A model generated the notes under the pieces. That model made no database searches, was not told the DNA's origin, and worked only from the letters and a program-made list of their open reading frames with translations. The translations under genes were made by a program, and so were the position numbers. DNA of 39,880 bases from an uncultured beta proteobacterium (GTDB taxonomy: Bacteria; Pseudomonadota; Gammaproteobacteria; Burkholderiales; SG8-41), in contig CAITMU010000012.1 in the NCBI GenBank assembly GCA_903893565.1, positions 1 through 39,880 of the forward strand. Reading direction: 5' to 3'. Of the stretch, positions 1 through 8,395 are shown piece by piece (the first letter of the stretch is position 1; every line of letters begins with the position of its first letter).

Positions 1-34
1 ACTCTGCCACTAACGCTAACCTTCCCCCTCGCCT

Positions 35-685
35 TTATGTCGAGAAACTCGAGTATTGGGGAAAGGCATCGAGCGTCAATGCTCCGACTGGGGGAGGGGC
101 TGTTCTTGCTACATTCATCAACATAGCGATCATCGCGTAATAGCCCACCACACCGATTAGATCCACCAGGGAATGCTCACCAAACTTTTTAAGGGCACGA
201 GCGTAGGTGGCATCACTCACACTACGATTTTTAAGCAATTCATTCACAAAATCATAAACGATCGCTTCATCGTTTTTCATTTTATCAGGGCGACGGCCCT
301 CGGCAATGGCGGCGATTGTGCTTTGACTCAGCCCCCCTTTCAAGGCATGGGGCACATGAACCGTCCACTCGTATTGACAGGACCAATCACGAGCCGCCAT
401 CAAACCGGCTAACTCAGCTAATCGAAAGGGCACTTTAACGCCCCAGCGAATATAGGCGCCTAAGGCTTGTGTGTGTTGCGTTAAACCAGGACTGCGGATC
501 ATGGGGACAAAAGGCCCCCGCACATCTTTACGTGGACCCGCGGTAATCGCCTGCGCTACGGCCTGTTGTTCTTTAGTTAAACGGGAGGTGGGGATTTGGG
601 ACATGCGTTCTGGCAAGATACGAACAGCCATTTGTTTTTTTTGTTTCACAGCCGGGGCATGCTTTTGTGTCTTCTTCATATCCAT
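35..685 (-). CDS. Carboxymuconolactone decarboxylase (CMD/AhpD-like) family protein
   Basis: The 216-residue protein has a basic N-terminal tail, then a region typical of single-domain CMD-like proteins of soil and water bacteria: GPFVPMIRSPGL, LGAYIRWGVKVP, LAARDW-type helix, EWTVHVPHALKGGLS, IAEGRRP and DATYARALKKFG. The usual CxxC redox pair of AhpD is not visible; a single Cys sits in DWSCQYEW. A peroxidase-like redox role is therefore doubtful, and a decarboxylase or lyase-like role on a small organic acid is possible. It is the last gene of a minus-strand run after a Bug protein and a di-heme peroxidase, about 40 bases behind the Bug gene. ATG at 685 is used; an in-frame Met two codons later is an alternative. 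No signal peptide is seen, so it should be cytoplasmic. Family assignment is firm, substrate unknown. Confidence 0.85.
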   Translation of the reverse strand: MDMKKTQKHAPAVKQKKQMAVRILPERMSQIPTSRLTKEQQAVAQAITAGPRKDVRGPFVPMIRSPGLTQHTQALGAYIRWGVKVPFRLAELAGLMAARDWSCQYEWTVHVPHALKGGLSQSTIAAIAEGRRPDKMKNDEAIVYDFVNELLKNRSVSDATYARALKKFGEHSLVDLIGVVGYYAMIAMLMNVARTAPPPVGALTLDAFPQYSSFST

Positions 686-725
686 TACTCCATGGTAAAT
701 GAAAGGGGCTTAGTCATCTGAGTCA

Positions 726-1778
726 TTACTGCGCGGGTATGCCTGCATCTTGCATAATTTTTAAAAATCGGGGGATATCTTGTTTTAGCTGAATGGTAAA
801 GACTTCGGGGGAATTAACAATGAGATCACTACCGCGATTAATGACTTTTTGTTTTATCTCTGGCGCTTCAAAAACCTTTACGACCTCACGGTATAGTCTT
901 TGCACTATCGCAGAGGGTGTTTTTGCAGGAACAAATAAACCATGCCAATTGCCTGAGGCCTCGTAACCTACGATCCCTTGTTCTTTCAAGGTCGCAGCTT
1001 CCGGCAATAAGATTGAACGCTTGGCACTCATAATACCGAACACTTTAATCTTTCCCGCCTTATAGTGCATCGCTACCACAGGAATCGACAATTGCACCAC
1101 ATCGACCTCTCCGGAAATGACCGCCAATTCGGCTGGCGTACTGCCCTTATAAGGAACACTATTTAAATCAATGCCCAGGGCTTGCTTTAAAATTTCAGTA
1201 CCGACTAAACCGTTAGCCCCAGCCACCGCTACGTTAACCTTGCCTGGTCTAGATTTGGCCAAGGCCACTAATTCTTTTAGATTATTGGGGGTAAATCGCA
1301 ACGAACCGGCTAAGGCAGAGCCACTCGAAATTAACTGAGACACGGGGCTAAAGTCTCGTATCGGGTCATAGGGCAAATGCCGATATAGCCCACCATTGAT
1401 TACATGGGTTCCGTTATTACCAATACCCAAAGTCAGGCCATCGGCGGGTGCTTTAGCCAGCAATTCACAGGCGATTAATCCATTAACACTCTGACGATTG
1501 TCGACTACCACATTTTGCTTTAGGTATTCAGATAATGAAGGCGCTAGCAAACGCGCCGCAAAATCCGACGGCCCACCAGGGGGGGAGGGCACAATGAGAC
1601 GCAGAGTCCGTTTGGGATACAAAGCTATCGACTCACTGACCATCGCAGTCGACCCTGCAAAAGAAGGCGCTATCGATACCGCCATCAGCACAATGAGTCC
1701 AAACCAAATACCAACGTATCTATCGACTCCTGAATCAGCAGCGCTTGGCAAGACTTGAAACGGTGTAATTATTTGCAC
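726..1778 (-). CDS. Bug/TctC-family periplasmic solute-binding protein
   Basis: This 350-residue protein belongs to the Bug (TctC) family of tripartite tricarboxylate transporter receptors, which bind small carboxylates or amides in the periplasm. Visible family blocks are YPKRTLRLIVPSPPGGPSD, VVVDNRQSVNGLIACE, AKAPADGLTLGIG, YDPIRDFSPVSQL and VPYKGSTPAELAVISGEVD. The start is a GTG at 1778; a hydrophobic segment at about residues 22-42 serves as a signal sequence but begins unusually late, so the true start may lie further in. No TctA/TctB membrane genes occur nearby, as usual for orphan Bug proteins. It follows the di-heme peroxidase gene by 9 bases, so they are probably co-transcribed. A perfect 18-base palindrome lies immediately before the start codon. 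Confidence 0.9.
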   Translation of the reverse strand: MQIITPFQVLPSAADSGVDRYVGIWFGLIVLMAVSIAPSFAGSTAMVSESIALYPKRTLRLIVPSPPGGPSDFAARLLAPSLSEYLKQNVVVDNRQSVNGLIACELLAKAPADGLTLGIGNNGTHVINGGLYRHLPYDPIRDFSPVSQLISSGSALAGSLRFTPNNLKELVALAKSRPGKVNVAVAGANGLVGTEILKQALGIDLNSVPYKGSTPAELAVISGEVDVVQLSIPVVAMHYKAGKIKVFGIMSAKRSILLPEAATLKEQGIVGYEASGNWHGLFVPAKTPSAIVQRLYREVVKVFEAPEIKQKVINRGSDLIVNSPEVFTIQLKQDIPRFLKIMQDAGIPAQ

Positions 1779-1796
1779 GTAAAATAATTATTTTAC
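1779..1796. promoter_or_regulatory. Perfect 18-bp palindrome before a Bug gene start
   Basis: GTAAAATAATTATTTTAC is a perfect palindrome. It covers the stop codon of the di-heme peroxidase gene and abuts the GTG start of the Bug gene on the minus strand. It could be an operator or an RNA hairpin that hides the ribosome binding site; being all A/T apart from its ends, it could also be chance. Confidence 0.35.
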
Positions 1797-3050
1797 ATAT
1801 CCATTGGGCGCCGTCACCGTTTTTAAATTACAAGGTGGATCAGCATATTCTTTACCGCGCCACGAGGGCGCACGTTCCATATCGAGACTACGTAAAAAAG
1901 CGACTAAATCATCTTGCTCGGCACGACTGAGCAAGAGAGGCTTACCCACGACCGAGGCTGTATTAGATCGCAATAAATTAACATCGGTCGCCGAGTAAAA
2001 CGCCATGACTTGCTCTAAATTAGACAACTCTCCGTGGTGCATATAAGGACCGGTATAGCCAACGTTGCGTAAAGAAGGCACTTTAAATTGGCCTTTGTGA
2101 TGCGATTGAACTTTTAATTGGGTCAAACGCTCAACACTACGTCTAGAGGCATCATCATTATATTGACTAGCCAGATTAAATTGGCTCCCTAACACCTTAT
2201 GAATGCCATCAAAACGCCCAGTATCGGCGGGCACTGTGCCATCATTTAATCTAGCGCTACCGATATTCTTAAATTCGCCATTGGTAAACAAAGGGCCTGA
2301 GTGACAGTTTTCGCACTCACCCTTACCCAGAAACACCTTAAGTCCACGACGAGCGGCTTTGGGATACAAATCAGCAGCGCTTTGATCGGACCGGGCCAGT
2401 GCATTTCGATAAGCGTCAAATGGGGAAAGGTCTGTGACTAACGACTCGATGAAAGCCGCAATCACCTTGCCCACTCCCACCAATACGGAAGCCTCATCTT
2501 GGGACTGCGCTTTTTGATTGAGCGAATTCTCGTAACGACACGCCAAATCTGGATCATTACGCACATAACGCGCAACATGAGCCGCAGTGGAAGCCAATTC
2601 CTTGGAATCTAACATCGGTCTTATATTTTGGGACCACAAAGAGTCAGCTGCCCCATCGAGTGCAAACCAATTTTGATAACGCAAATTCATCATACTCGAG
2701 GTGTTACGTGGAACTTCAGCTTGTCCAACCCCTCGCTTAAGACCATCGGTCCAATTGTATTCTGGAATATGACAGGAAGAGCAAGCTAGGTTAGCCTTCA
2801 AAGACATCTTCTTATCAAAAAAAAGTCTTTCCCCTAAATCAATGGCACTCTCATTACCGGAACTTTTATTAGTCGGATCCCCAGACCAGGGCATCGGCCA
2901 AGGTCCATGGCTGAGGATCACTTTTTGTTCGTTAGAGGTAAACTCTCCATGAGTCACATCCTTGGCTTGCGCCAGAGCGATCGTCATAAAAAATATCATT
3001 CCCCAAAGCACTGACGTCAAGCCCTGGGGGTGCTGATTAAGAGCCATCAT
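1788..3050 (-). CDS. MauG/CcpA-type di-heme cytochrome c peroxidase family protein
   Basis: The exported protein (about 420 residues) carries two haem c attachment sites, CSSCH near residue 93 and CENCH near residue 249 (numbered from the upstream ATG at 3059), the spacing expected of bacterial di-heme peroxidases and MauG-like oxidases. Other family marks are LGERLFFDKKMS before the first haem, VPRNTSSMMN, ESLVTDLSPFDAYRNA, KVPSLRNVGYTGPYMHHGE and a C-terminal LVAFLRSLD. An N-terminal hydrophobic segment ending ALAQA is a Sec signal. It overlaps the preceding YtkA-like gene by an ATGA stop/start junction, which favours the start at 3050; an ATG at 3059 is an alternative. It acts in the periplasm, either reducing peroxide or oxidising a protein or small substrate. 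A role tied to its YtkA-like neighbour is inferred only from the overlap. Confidence 0.9.
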   Translation of the reverse strand: MMALNQHPQGLTSVLWGMIFFMTIALAQAKDVTHGEFTSNEQKVILSHGPWPMPWSGDPTNKSSGNESAIDLGERLFFDKKMSLKANLACSSCHIPEYNWTDGLKRGVGQAEVPRNTSSMMNLRYQNWFALDGAADSLWSQNIRPMLDSKELASTAAHVARYVRNDPDLACRYENSLNQKAQSQDEASVLVGVGKVIAAFIESLVTDLSPFDAYRNALARSDQSAADLYPKAARRGLKVFLGKGECENCHSGPLFTNGEFKNIGSARLNDGTVPADTGRFDGIHKVLGSQFNLASQYNDDASRRSVERLTQLKVQSHHKGQFKVPSLRNVGYTGPYMHHGELSNLEQVMAFYSATDVNLLRSNTASVVGKPLLLSRAEQDDLVAFLRSLDMERAPSWRGKEYADPPCNLKTVTAPNGYVK

Positions 3051-3463
3051 TTTAACCATACCTTTTTACTCAACCGAGCCACCGACGATTCTGTGCGCAA
3101 AATAAAGATATAGTCCCATTGGCCAGACATATGAAACATCAGGCCATCGGCATGGTAAAGACCATGCCCTTTATCGATAATCGTGGGCTTATCATTCATT
3201 CCGTGATTATGCTCGGGCATAAAAGCGTCCACACTAACACTGCGTAACTCAGAAACACTGCGGTCACTCACACAAACAGCCCAATCGATTGAAAAAGACT
3301 CGCCCACCTTCACCGTCTCAGGCACAGTCATAAATGACAAAGCGTAACTGGGGGTCACGATAGTTTGTATTTTCTTATTCGCTCCTTGAGGCAATTCAGG
3401 CACGCAAGCCCCTGCAATTGCTTGAACCATTAGCCCTAGGATTAAAAAAAGAAGCTTATTCAT
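3047..3463 (-). CDS. YtkA/FixH-like periplasmic protein
   Basis: This 138-residue protein has a clear signal peptide (MNKLLFLILGLMVQAIAGA) and a small beta-rich domain. The stretch FMPEHNHGMND near residue 81, followed by GHGLYHADGLMFHMSGQWDY, matches the YtkA-like pattern (MPxHxHGM ... G.Y...G..F.M.G.W). His85, His87, Met89, His100, Met109 and Met112 could form a copper or haem-related metal site. It is the first gene of the minus-strand operon and overlaps the di-heme peroxidase start, so the two are probably made together in the periplasm. The exact role is not known; copper delivery or a stabilising partner of the peroxidase are both possible. Confidence 0.7.
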   Translation of the reverse strand: MNKLLFLILGLMVQAIAGACVPELPQGANKKIQTIVTPSYALSFMTVPETVKVGESFSIDWAVCVSDRSVSELRSVSVDAFMPEHNHGMNDKPTIIDKGHGLYHADGLMFHMSGQWDYIFILRTESSVARLSKKVWLK

Positions 3464-3845
3464 TAAAAACCTTTGTAATCAAAAAATACCTAGCCCTAAT
3501 TTGCTAAGCCTTACGGTTCATTATAAGACCGATTGGCATGGAATTCATCTTTACGCAAAATATACACCATGCATTAAGGCACTGAAAAAAAAGAAAATAA
3601 TTAGCCCCCTTCCGTTCAGTCCCCCAACGAACCAAAGCGCCGATGGCTCTCATCAGTAAAGAAGGCCATCGCTTTGGGTAAAAAAATATCCGCTCAGTGT
3701 TAAAAAAGCAAGAAAAAACGCCCATCAGATTAATCTGATAATTTTGGTTCTGACAAAATACATTTTTTTCGCCATGGTTTGATACACTCTACAATGTAGT
3801 CTTTGTAGAGTGCCAGCGTATCCATTATAAAACAGGGGAGTCCAC
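3464..3845. other. 382-base divergent intergenic region with two hairpins
   Basis: This stretch separates the minus-strand YtkA-like operon from the plus-strand NIPSNAP gene. I see no convincing gene; a short minus-strand frame at 3504-3725 has no family features. It holds a long imperfect hairpin at 3632-3677 (CCAAAGC plus GATGGC pairing with GCCATC plus GCTTTGG, three bulged bases, about 17-base loop) that has no T tract on either strand. It also holds a 9-bp inverted repeat at 3785-3812, listed separately. Confidence 0.6.
3785..3812. promoter_or_regulatory. Operator-like inverted repeat upstream of the NIPSNAP gene
   Basis: CACTCTACA and TGTAGAGTG form a perfect 9-bp inverted repeat with a 10-base spacer, 33 bases before the ATG at 3846. 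It directly follows TTGATA (3779-3784), a plausible -35 box, so a dimeric regulator bound here would cover the promoter. No regulator gene lies in the window. Confidence 0.5.
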
Positions 3846-4484
3846 ATGATTTACGAAGTTAGAACCTACCAAGTCAAACCACGATCCATGCCAGAGGTCG
3901 AAAAACGATTTGCCGAAAAATATGAGCAACGGAAAAAATACTCCGAAATGTCGGCTTTTTTTAAAACAGAAATTGGTCCCTTGAACCAGTTCATTCATAT
4001 CTGGGGCTATAAAGACCTGGCCGAACGCGCCACGATCCGCGCTGCTGCAGTCAAAGACGGCGCATGGCCACCAGCGATTTCCGAGTTTTTGGTCAGCCAA
4101 AAATCAGAAATTATGAATCAGACCCCTTTTTCACCCCTACTAACCCCTAGCCAAAACGGCCCCTTTTTCGAGTGGCGTGAATACACCCATGCCGCGGGAC
4201 AACTACCCATTATGATGAAAAACTGGGAAGTAGCACTTGAGACCCGTTTAAAGTTTGGCCCCCTCACTGCCCTCTGGTTTACTGAACTGGGTGGATTAAA
4301 TAAGTGGATCCATGTCTGGGCTTACAAATCTCTCGATGAGCGTAATGAAGTGCGCAACAAAGCGCATAACAGCGGCGCCTGGCCTCCCTCGGTACGCGCT
4401 AAAACCGATGGTCGTCCAATTGAGTCCTTAGTGGCTCAAGAAAATAAGATTTTAATTGCTTCTAGCTTTTCACCCATAAGATAA
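3846..4484 (+). CDS. NIPSNAP family protein with two domains
   Basis: The 212-residue protein consists of two NIPSNAP-type ferredoxin-like domains. The first begins MIYEVRTYQVKPRSMPEVEKRF and ends near residue 95; the second begins FFEWREYTHAAGQLPIMM and runs to the end. Each contains the family block GPLNQFIHIWGYKDLAERATIR or its copy GGLNKWIHVWAYKSLDERNEVR followed by GAWPPxV. NIPSNAP proteins of bacteria often accompany catabolic genes, but their biochemical role is unsettled. No signal peptide is present. A strong ribosome site (GGGGAG) precedes the ATG. It stands alone on its strand, behind an inverted repeat that suggests its own regulator. Confidence 0.9.
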   Translation: MIYEVRTYQVKPRSMPEVEKRFAEKYEQRKKYSEMSAFFKTEIGPLNQFIHIWGYKDLAERATIRAAAVKDGAWPPAISEFLVSQKSEIMNQTPFSPLLTPSQNGPFFEWREYTHAAGQLPIMMKNWEVALETRLKFGPLTALWFTELGGLNKWIHVWAYKSLDERNEVRNKAHNSGAWPPSVRAKTDGRPIESLVAQENKILIASSFSPIR

Positions 4485-4508
4485 GCGGATTATTAGCCTT
4501 ATCACTTA

Positions 4509-4555
4509 GCGCGCCTTTTTATCGATGCGTTTCATACGCAATTAAAAAGGCGCGC
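4509..4555. terminator. Large inverted repeat between convergent genes
   Basis: GCGCGCCTTTTT (4509-4520) pairs perfectly with AAAAAGGCGCGC (4544-4555); the loop contains a second small hairpin, GCGT/ACGC. It lies exactly between the converging NIPSNAP and old-yellow-enzyme genes. The G+C part is on the outside and the T and A runs inside the stem, so this is not the textbook stem-then-U layout, but by position it is the best candidate for a bidirectional transcription end. Confidence 0.5.
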
Positions 4556-4583
4556 ACTTATAATAAATCGTAAAAAATATCGC

Positions 4584-5699
4584 TTAGCTCATTTCTGAGA
4601 TTTGGCCCAAGGTTTTTGCCGGCGACCAATATTTCGGTGAGCTACGATCATACTGCGGCGCATAATTAACCGTTTCTCCCAAACTGACCGCCGCATGCAA
4701 TCCCCAACGCGGGTTAAAGAGCAGTGATCGTGCAATAGAAATAAAATCGGCCTGCCCCTTAACCAAAATCGACTCCGCCTGATGGGGATCACTGATTAAG
4801 CCTACCGCGCCCGTCAGAATCCCTGTTTCTCGCTTCACCCGTTGCGCAAAGGGCACTTGATAACCCGGCCCTAGAGGAATTTTGGCATCCAAAACCACCC
4901 CCCCACCAGAAACGGTCACATAACTGGCACCCGCTCGCTTAAGCTCACCCGCATAAACCACCGCGTCATCCGGGGTCCACCCCCCTTCCACAAAATCAGT
5001 CCCAGAAATTTTGGCACCGAGAAAACGATCTTCGGGCCAGACTTCACGCATGGCATTAAAGACTTCCAGCGGCCACCGCATACGATTGGCAAGACTGCCC
5101 CCGTATTGATCGGTTCTCTTATTAGAAAGAGGAGACAAGAACTCGGAAAAAAGATAACCATGGGTTGAATGCACCTCAATGAAATCCAAACCAATCCTGG
5201 CTGAACGTTTAACGGATGCCACAAAAGCTTCTTTGATACGATTCATGTCTACAAGACTTAATGCATGGGGTAAGGGCCAGTCTGCGGCCAAGGCAACCGC
5301 AGAAGGCGCCTCGGTCAACCAGCCACCTTGTTCCGGCAACATCGCCCCGCGGCCTTCCCAGGGCCTAAATGAAGAGCCCTTGCGACCCGCATGTCCTAAT
5401 TGAATCCCCAACACCACTGACGAGATGCTACGAACATATTGAACCACTCGAGCCATCGCAACCTCATTGGCATCACTATAAAGGCCAACACATTGTGGCG
5501 TAATCCGGCCCTCTGGCGTAACCCCTGTGGCTTCGATCACCAACATAGAAGCCCCAGACAAGGCCATGTTACCCAGATGCATCAAATGCCAATCCGTCAT
5601 CGACCCCTCCACCGCACTGTATTGGCACATCGGGGCGACCGTGATTCGGTTTGCTAAATTAAATTGACCTAATTTTAAGGAAGAAAAAAGTAAGCTCAT
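4584..5699 (-). CDS. NADH:flavin oxidoreductase, old yellow enzyme (YqjM-like) family
   Basis: The roughly 371-residue protein is a class III (YqjM-type) ene-reductase with an FMN TIM barrel. Seen are ANRITVAPMCQYSA with the redox-tuning Cys near residue 25, IQLGHAGRKG, the substrate-binding HSTHGYLFSEFLSPLSNKRTD block, the FMN-phosphate region TGAVGLI and ADFISIARSLLFNPRW. Members reduce activated C=C bonds of unsaturated carbonyl compounds with NAD(P)H. The ATG at 5699 is chosen because GAGG lies 6 bases upstream. It is the last gene of the minus-strand run with an aldolase and a dehydratase, 124 bases behind the aldolase, so it may reduce an unsaturated intermediate of that pathway; this is inference. 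Confidence 0.92.
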   Translation of the reverse strand: MSLLFSSLKLGQFNLANRITVAPMCQYSAVEGSMTDWHLMHLGNMALSGASMLVIEATGVTPEGRITPQCVGLYSDANEVAMARVVQYVRSISSVVLGIQLGHAGRKGSSFRPWEGRGAMLPEQGGWLTEAPSAVALAADWPLPHALSLVDMNRIKEAFVASVKRSARIGLDFIEVHSTHGYLFSEFLSPLSNKRTDQYGGSLANRMRWPLEVFNAMREVWPEDRFLGAKISGTDFVEGGWTPDDAVVYAGELKRAGASYVTVSGGGVVLDAKIPLGPGYQVPFAQRVKRETGILTGAVGLISDPHQAESILVKGQADFISIARSLLFNPRWGLHAAVSLGETVNYAPQYDRSSPKYWSPAKTLGQISEMS

Positions 5700-5823
5700 C
5701 AAAATCCTCAATACACATCAACATTAATGGGGCCCAGTCAAAAGGCGGTAGGACAGCACTAAACCCAGGAGAGGCTAACGCCGCCGAATTCCTCCTTTTA
5801 CTATAAAGGCCGATCTAGCGATT

Positions 5824-6585
5824 TCACTTTTTAAACTTTGCTGCCAACGAATCGGCTCCCCTGGCAAGTAACCCCAGATCTGAACCCACCGCAACAAACA
5901 CATAACCCATATCCAAGCAACGCTGACCATCGGCCTCCCCCACCAAGATGCCGGGGGCTTTGCCCATTTTTCGAATACGTTTGGCTGCCGCTTCCATTAC
6001 TTTCCATACTTCAGGGTGTTGCCAATTGCCCAAGTAGCCCAAGTCTGCAGCCAAATCATTAGGGCCAATAAAAATACCATCCACCCCTTCAACAGCCGCA
6101 ATCGATTCGAGTTGATCCATTGCCGCTCGAGTTTCTACCTGAACCAGTACACACAACTCCTCATGCACTCTTTTCACATAATCCTTATATCGTCCAAACC
6201 CCGTGGCGCGCGAAGTGCCTGAAACTCCCCGTACTCCCTGTGGCGGATAACGGGTATAACTGATGGCATTTTTGGCTTCTTGCTCGCTTTGCACATAAGG
6301 CAACAATAAGGTTTGCGCACCGATGTCCAGATAACGCTTAATCAGCACCATATCATTCCATGCCGGCCGAACAATGGTACTGGCCGTGCCACCCATAAGC
6401 GCCTGCATTTGCCCGAGTACCATCGGCAACTCATTAGGCGAATGTTCGGTATCTAATAACACCCAATCAAAACCTGCCCCAGCAATCACTTCCGCTGAAA
6501 CATGACTGGACAAACTGGACCAAATACCGATCTGGGGGGATTGGGAGAGAATGGCTTTTTTAAATAAATTAGTGGGCGTTTGCAT
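5824..6585 (-). CDS. HpcH/HpaI-family class II aldolase
   Basis: This 253-residue enzyme belongs to the HpaI/GarL/RhmA family of metal-dependent aldolases that split 4-hydroxy-2-oxo acids into pyruvate and an aldehyde. Expected residues are visible: LLDTEHSPN with the catalytic His near 48, IVRPAWND with the Arg near 73, the metal ligands in VQVETRAA (Glu) and FIGPNDLAADLG (Asp), and GVRGVSGTSRATGFG. An upstream extension to 6663 would overlap the dehydratase gene; the ATG at 6585, preceded by TTAGGA, is preferred. It directly follows an IlvD/Edd dehydratase, which would supply a 2-keto-3-deoxy acid, so a sugar-acid or hydroxy-acid route ending in pyruvate is likely. Which acid is unknown. 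Confidence 0.9.
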   Translation of the reverse strand: MQTPTNLFKKAILSQSPQIGIWSSLSSHVSAEVIAGAGFDWVLLDTEHSPNELPMVLGQMQALMGGTASTIVRPAWNDMVLIKRYLDIGAQTLLLPYVQSEQEAKNAISYTRYPPQGVRGVSGTSRATGFGRYKDYVKRVHEELCVLVQVETRAAMDQLESIAAVEGVDGIFIGPNDLAADLGYLGNWQHPEVWKVMEAAAKRIRKMGKAPGILVGEADGQRCLDMGYVFVAVGSDLGLLARGADSLAAKFKK

Positions 6586-6607
6586 ATTTATCCTAAATGG
6601 AAATAAA

Positions 6608-8341
6608 TCAATGAATTTCCGGATCCGTGGTGGATTCGGTTTGGTGTAAAAAATCAAAATCACAGCCTTTGTCAGCTTGTGTCACGTGACGGGAGAATAA
6701 AGCGCCGTAGCCTCGGCCGTAACGCTGGGGGTGAGGCTTCCATTCTGATTTTCGGCGGGCTAACTCCTCGTCAGTGATTTTTAGTTCGAGTTTACGCGCT
6801 TCGACATCGAGTTCTATCAAATCACCGTCGCGCACAAACGCCAACGGCCCTCCCACGTACGATTCAGGCGCTACATGTAAAACACAAGTGCCGTAAGAGG
6901 TGCCACTCATTCTGGCATCTGAAATACGCACCATATCACGCACCCCTTTTTTTAAAAGCTTTTTAGGGATCGGCAATTGCCCCCATTCGGGCATCCCAGG
7001 CCCTCCTAACGGGCCACTGTTTTGAAGCACTAACACCGAGTTCTCATCTACCACTAAATTCTCGTCATCAATCCTAGCGTTCATATCGTTGTAATCCTTA
7101 AACACCACGGCTGGACCGATATGTCGATGTAAATGAGGCTCTGCCGCCGTGGGTTTAATCACGGCTCCATCGGGTGCCAAATTACCTTTAAGAACGGCTA
7201 AGCCGCCGTGAGCAGAAACCGGGTTAGAACGCGACCGGATTACATCCGTATGATACGTTTTAGCACCCACAAGGTTCTCTCCCAAACTCTTACCATTAAC
7301 GGTCAGACAATCACGATGGAGTAAGTCCCCCAACTCTGAGAGCATCGCGCGTAAGCCACCCGCATAGTAAAAGTCTTCCATCAAGTATTTATCTCCGGCC
7401 GGACGGATATTAGCGAGCACAGGCACCTTGCGCGCTAATTCGTCAAATCGCTCCAATTTCAAATCAATACCCGCACGACCTGCCATAGCTAATAAGTGAA
7501 TCAATGCATTGGTTGAACCAGACAAGGCGTGTACTGCCACAATCGCATTATCAAACGACTCGGGCGTTAAAAAGTCAGACGGCTTCCAATCCTCCCAAAC
7601 CATTTCCACAATACGCCGACCACTGTTGGTCGCCATCCGCGGATGATTGGCATCGGCGGCAGGAATCGAGGCCGCACCCGGCAAGGTAAACCCAAGGGTT
7701 TCCGCAACCGAGGTCATCGTTGAGGCGGTACCCATAACCATGCAGTGCCCGTAGGATCTAGCAATCCCTTCCTCGACTTCTTCCCAGTCTTTTTGATCAA
7801 TATTGCCCGCCCGCAATTCTGCCCAATACTTCCAAGAGTCGGTGCCAGAGCCCAAAGGCTCCCCATGCCAATTGCCTCTTAACATAGGGCCCGCTGGCAT
7901 ATAAATGCTCGGTAAATTCATCGACAAGGCACCCATAATCAAGGCAGGAGTGGTCTTGTCACACCCACCCATTAACACACAGCCATCAATGGGATAGGAA
8001 CGCAGTAACTCCTCACATTCCATGGCCAACATATTGCGATACATCATGGTTGAGGGTTTTTGAAAAGGTTCGGCCAGTGCAATAGCGGGCATTTCCAAAG
8101 GAAATCCCCCAGCCTGCCATACTCCGCGCTTCACTTCTTCTGCGCGGGTTCTAAAATGCGCATGACACGGATTAATATCACTCCAAGTATTGATGATACC
8201 GATCACGGGTTTACCAGAAAAATCTTCTCGCGAATAACCCATCTGAAGGGTTCTAGATCGGTGCCCAAAAGAGCGTAAGTCCTTTGCACCAAACCACTTG
8301 TGACTTCGCAACATCTCGGGAGTGCGTCTAATTCGAGTCAT
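6608..8341 (-). CDS. IlvD/Edd-family dehydratase (sugar-acid dehydratase type)
   Basis: The 577-residue protein has the length and motifs of the IlvD/Edd family, nearer to L-arabonate/xylonate dehydratases than to the amino-acid enzyme IlvD. Iron-sulfur cluster ligands appear as Cys59 (DINPCHAH), Cys127 (GGCDKTTPA) and Cys200 ([12 protein letters not shown]); Lys129 and the C-terminal [11 protein letters not shown] block are also present. The reaction is loss of water from a 2,3-dihydroxy acid to give a 2-keto-3-deoxy acid. Its stop lies 22 bases before the aldolase start. Together with the GlcG-like gene upstream it forms a compact catabolic operon driven from the promoter at 8908-8936. Confidence 0.93.
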   Translation of the reverse strand: MTRIRRTPEMLRSHKWFGAKDLRSFGHRSRTLQMGYSREDFSGKPVIGIINTWSDINPCHAHFRTRAEEVKRGVWQAGGFPLEMPAIALAEPFQKPSTMMYRNMLAMECEELLRSYPIDGCVLMGGCDKTTPALIMGALSMNLPSIYMPAGPMLRGNWHGEPLGSGTDSWKYWAELRAGNIDQKDWEEVEEGIARSYGHCMVMGTASTMTSVAETLGFTLPGAASIPAADANHPRMATNSGRRIVEMVWEDWKPSDFLTPESFDNAIVAVHALSGSTNALIHLLAMAGRAGIDLKLERFDELARKVPVLANIRPAGDKYLMEDFYYAGGLRAMLSELGDLLHRDCLTVNGKSLGENLVGAKTYHTDVIRSRSNPVSAHGGLAVLKGNLAPDGAVIKPTAAEPHLHRHIGPAVVFKDYNDMNARIDDENLVVDENSVLVLQNSGPLGGPGMPEWGQLPIPKKLLKKGVRDMVRISDARMSGTSYGTCVLHVAPESYVGGPLAFVRDGDLIELDVEARKLELKITDEELARRKSEWKPHPQRYGRGYGALFSRHVTQADKGCDFDFLHQTESTTDPEIH

Positions 8342-8395
8342 AGCAAACCTTTAGAGTCAAAAAATTATAAAGATAGAACAACGCCGTTTAAACGC

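Noticed and set aside
3504..3725. A 73-residue minus-strand reading frame in the intergenic region
   Set aside because: Rich in Phe and Cys with no family pattern and no ribosome site; it covers the hairpin at 3632-3677.
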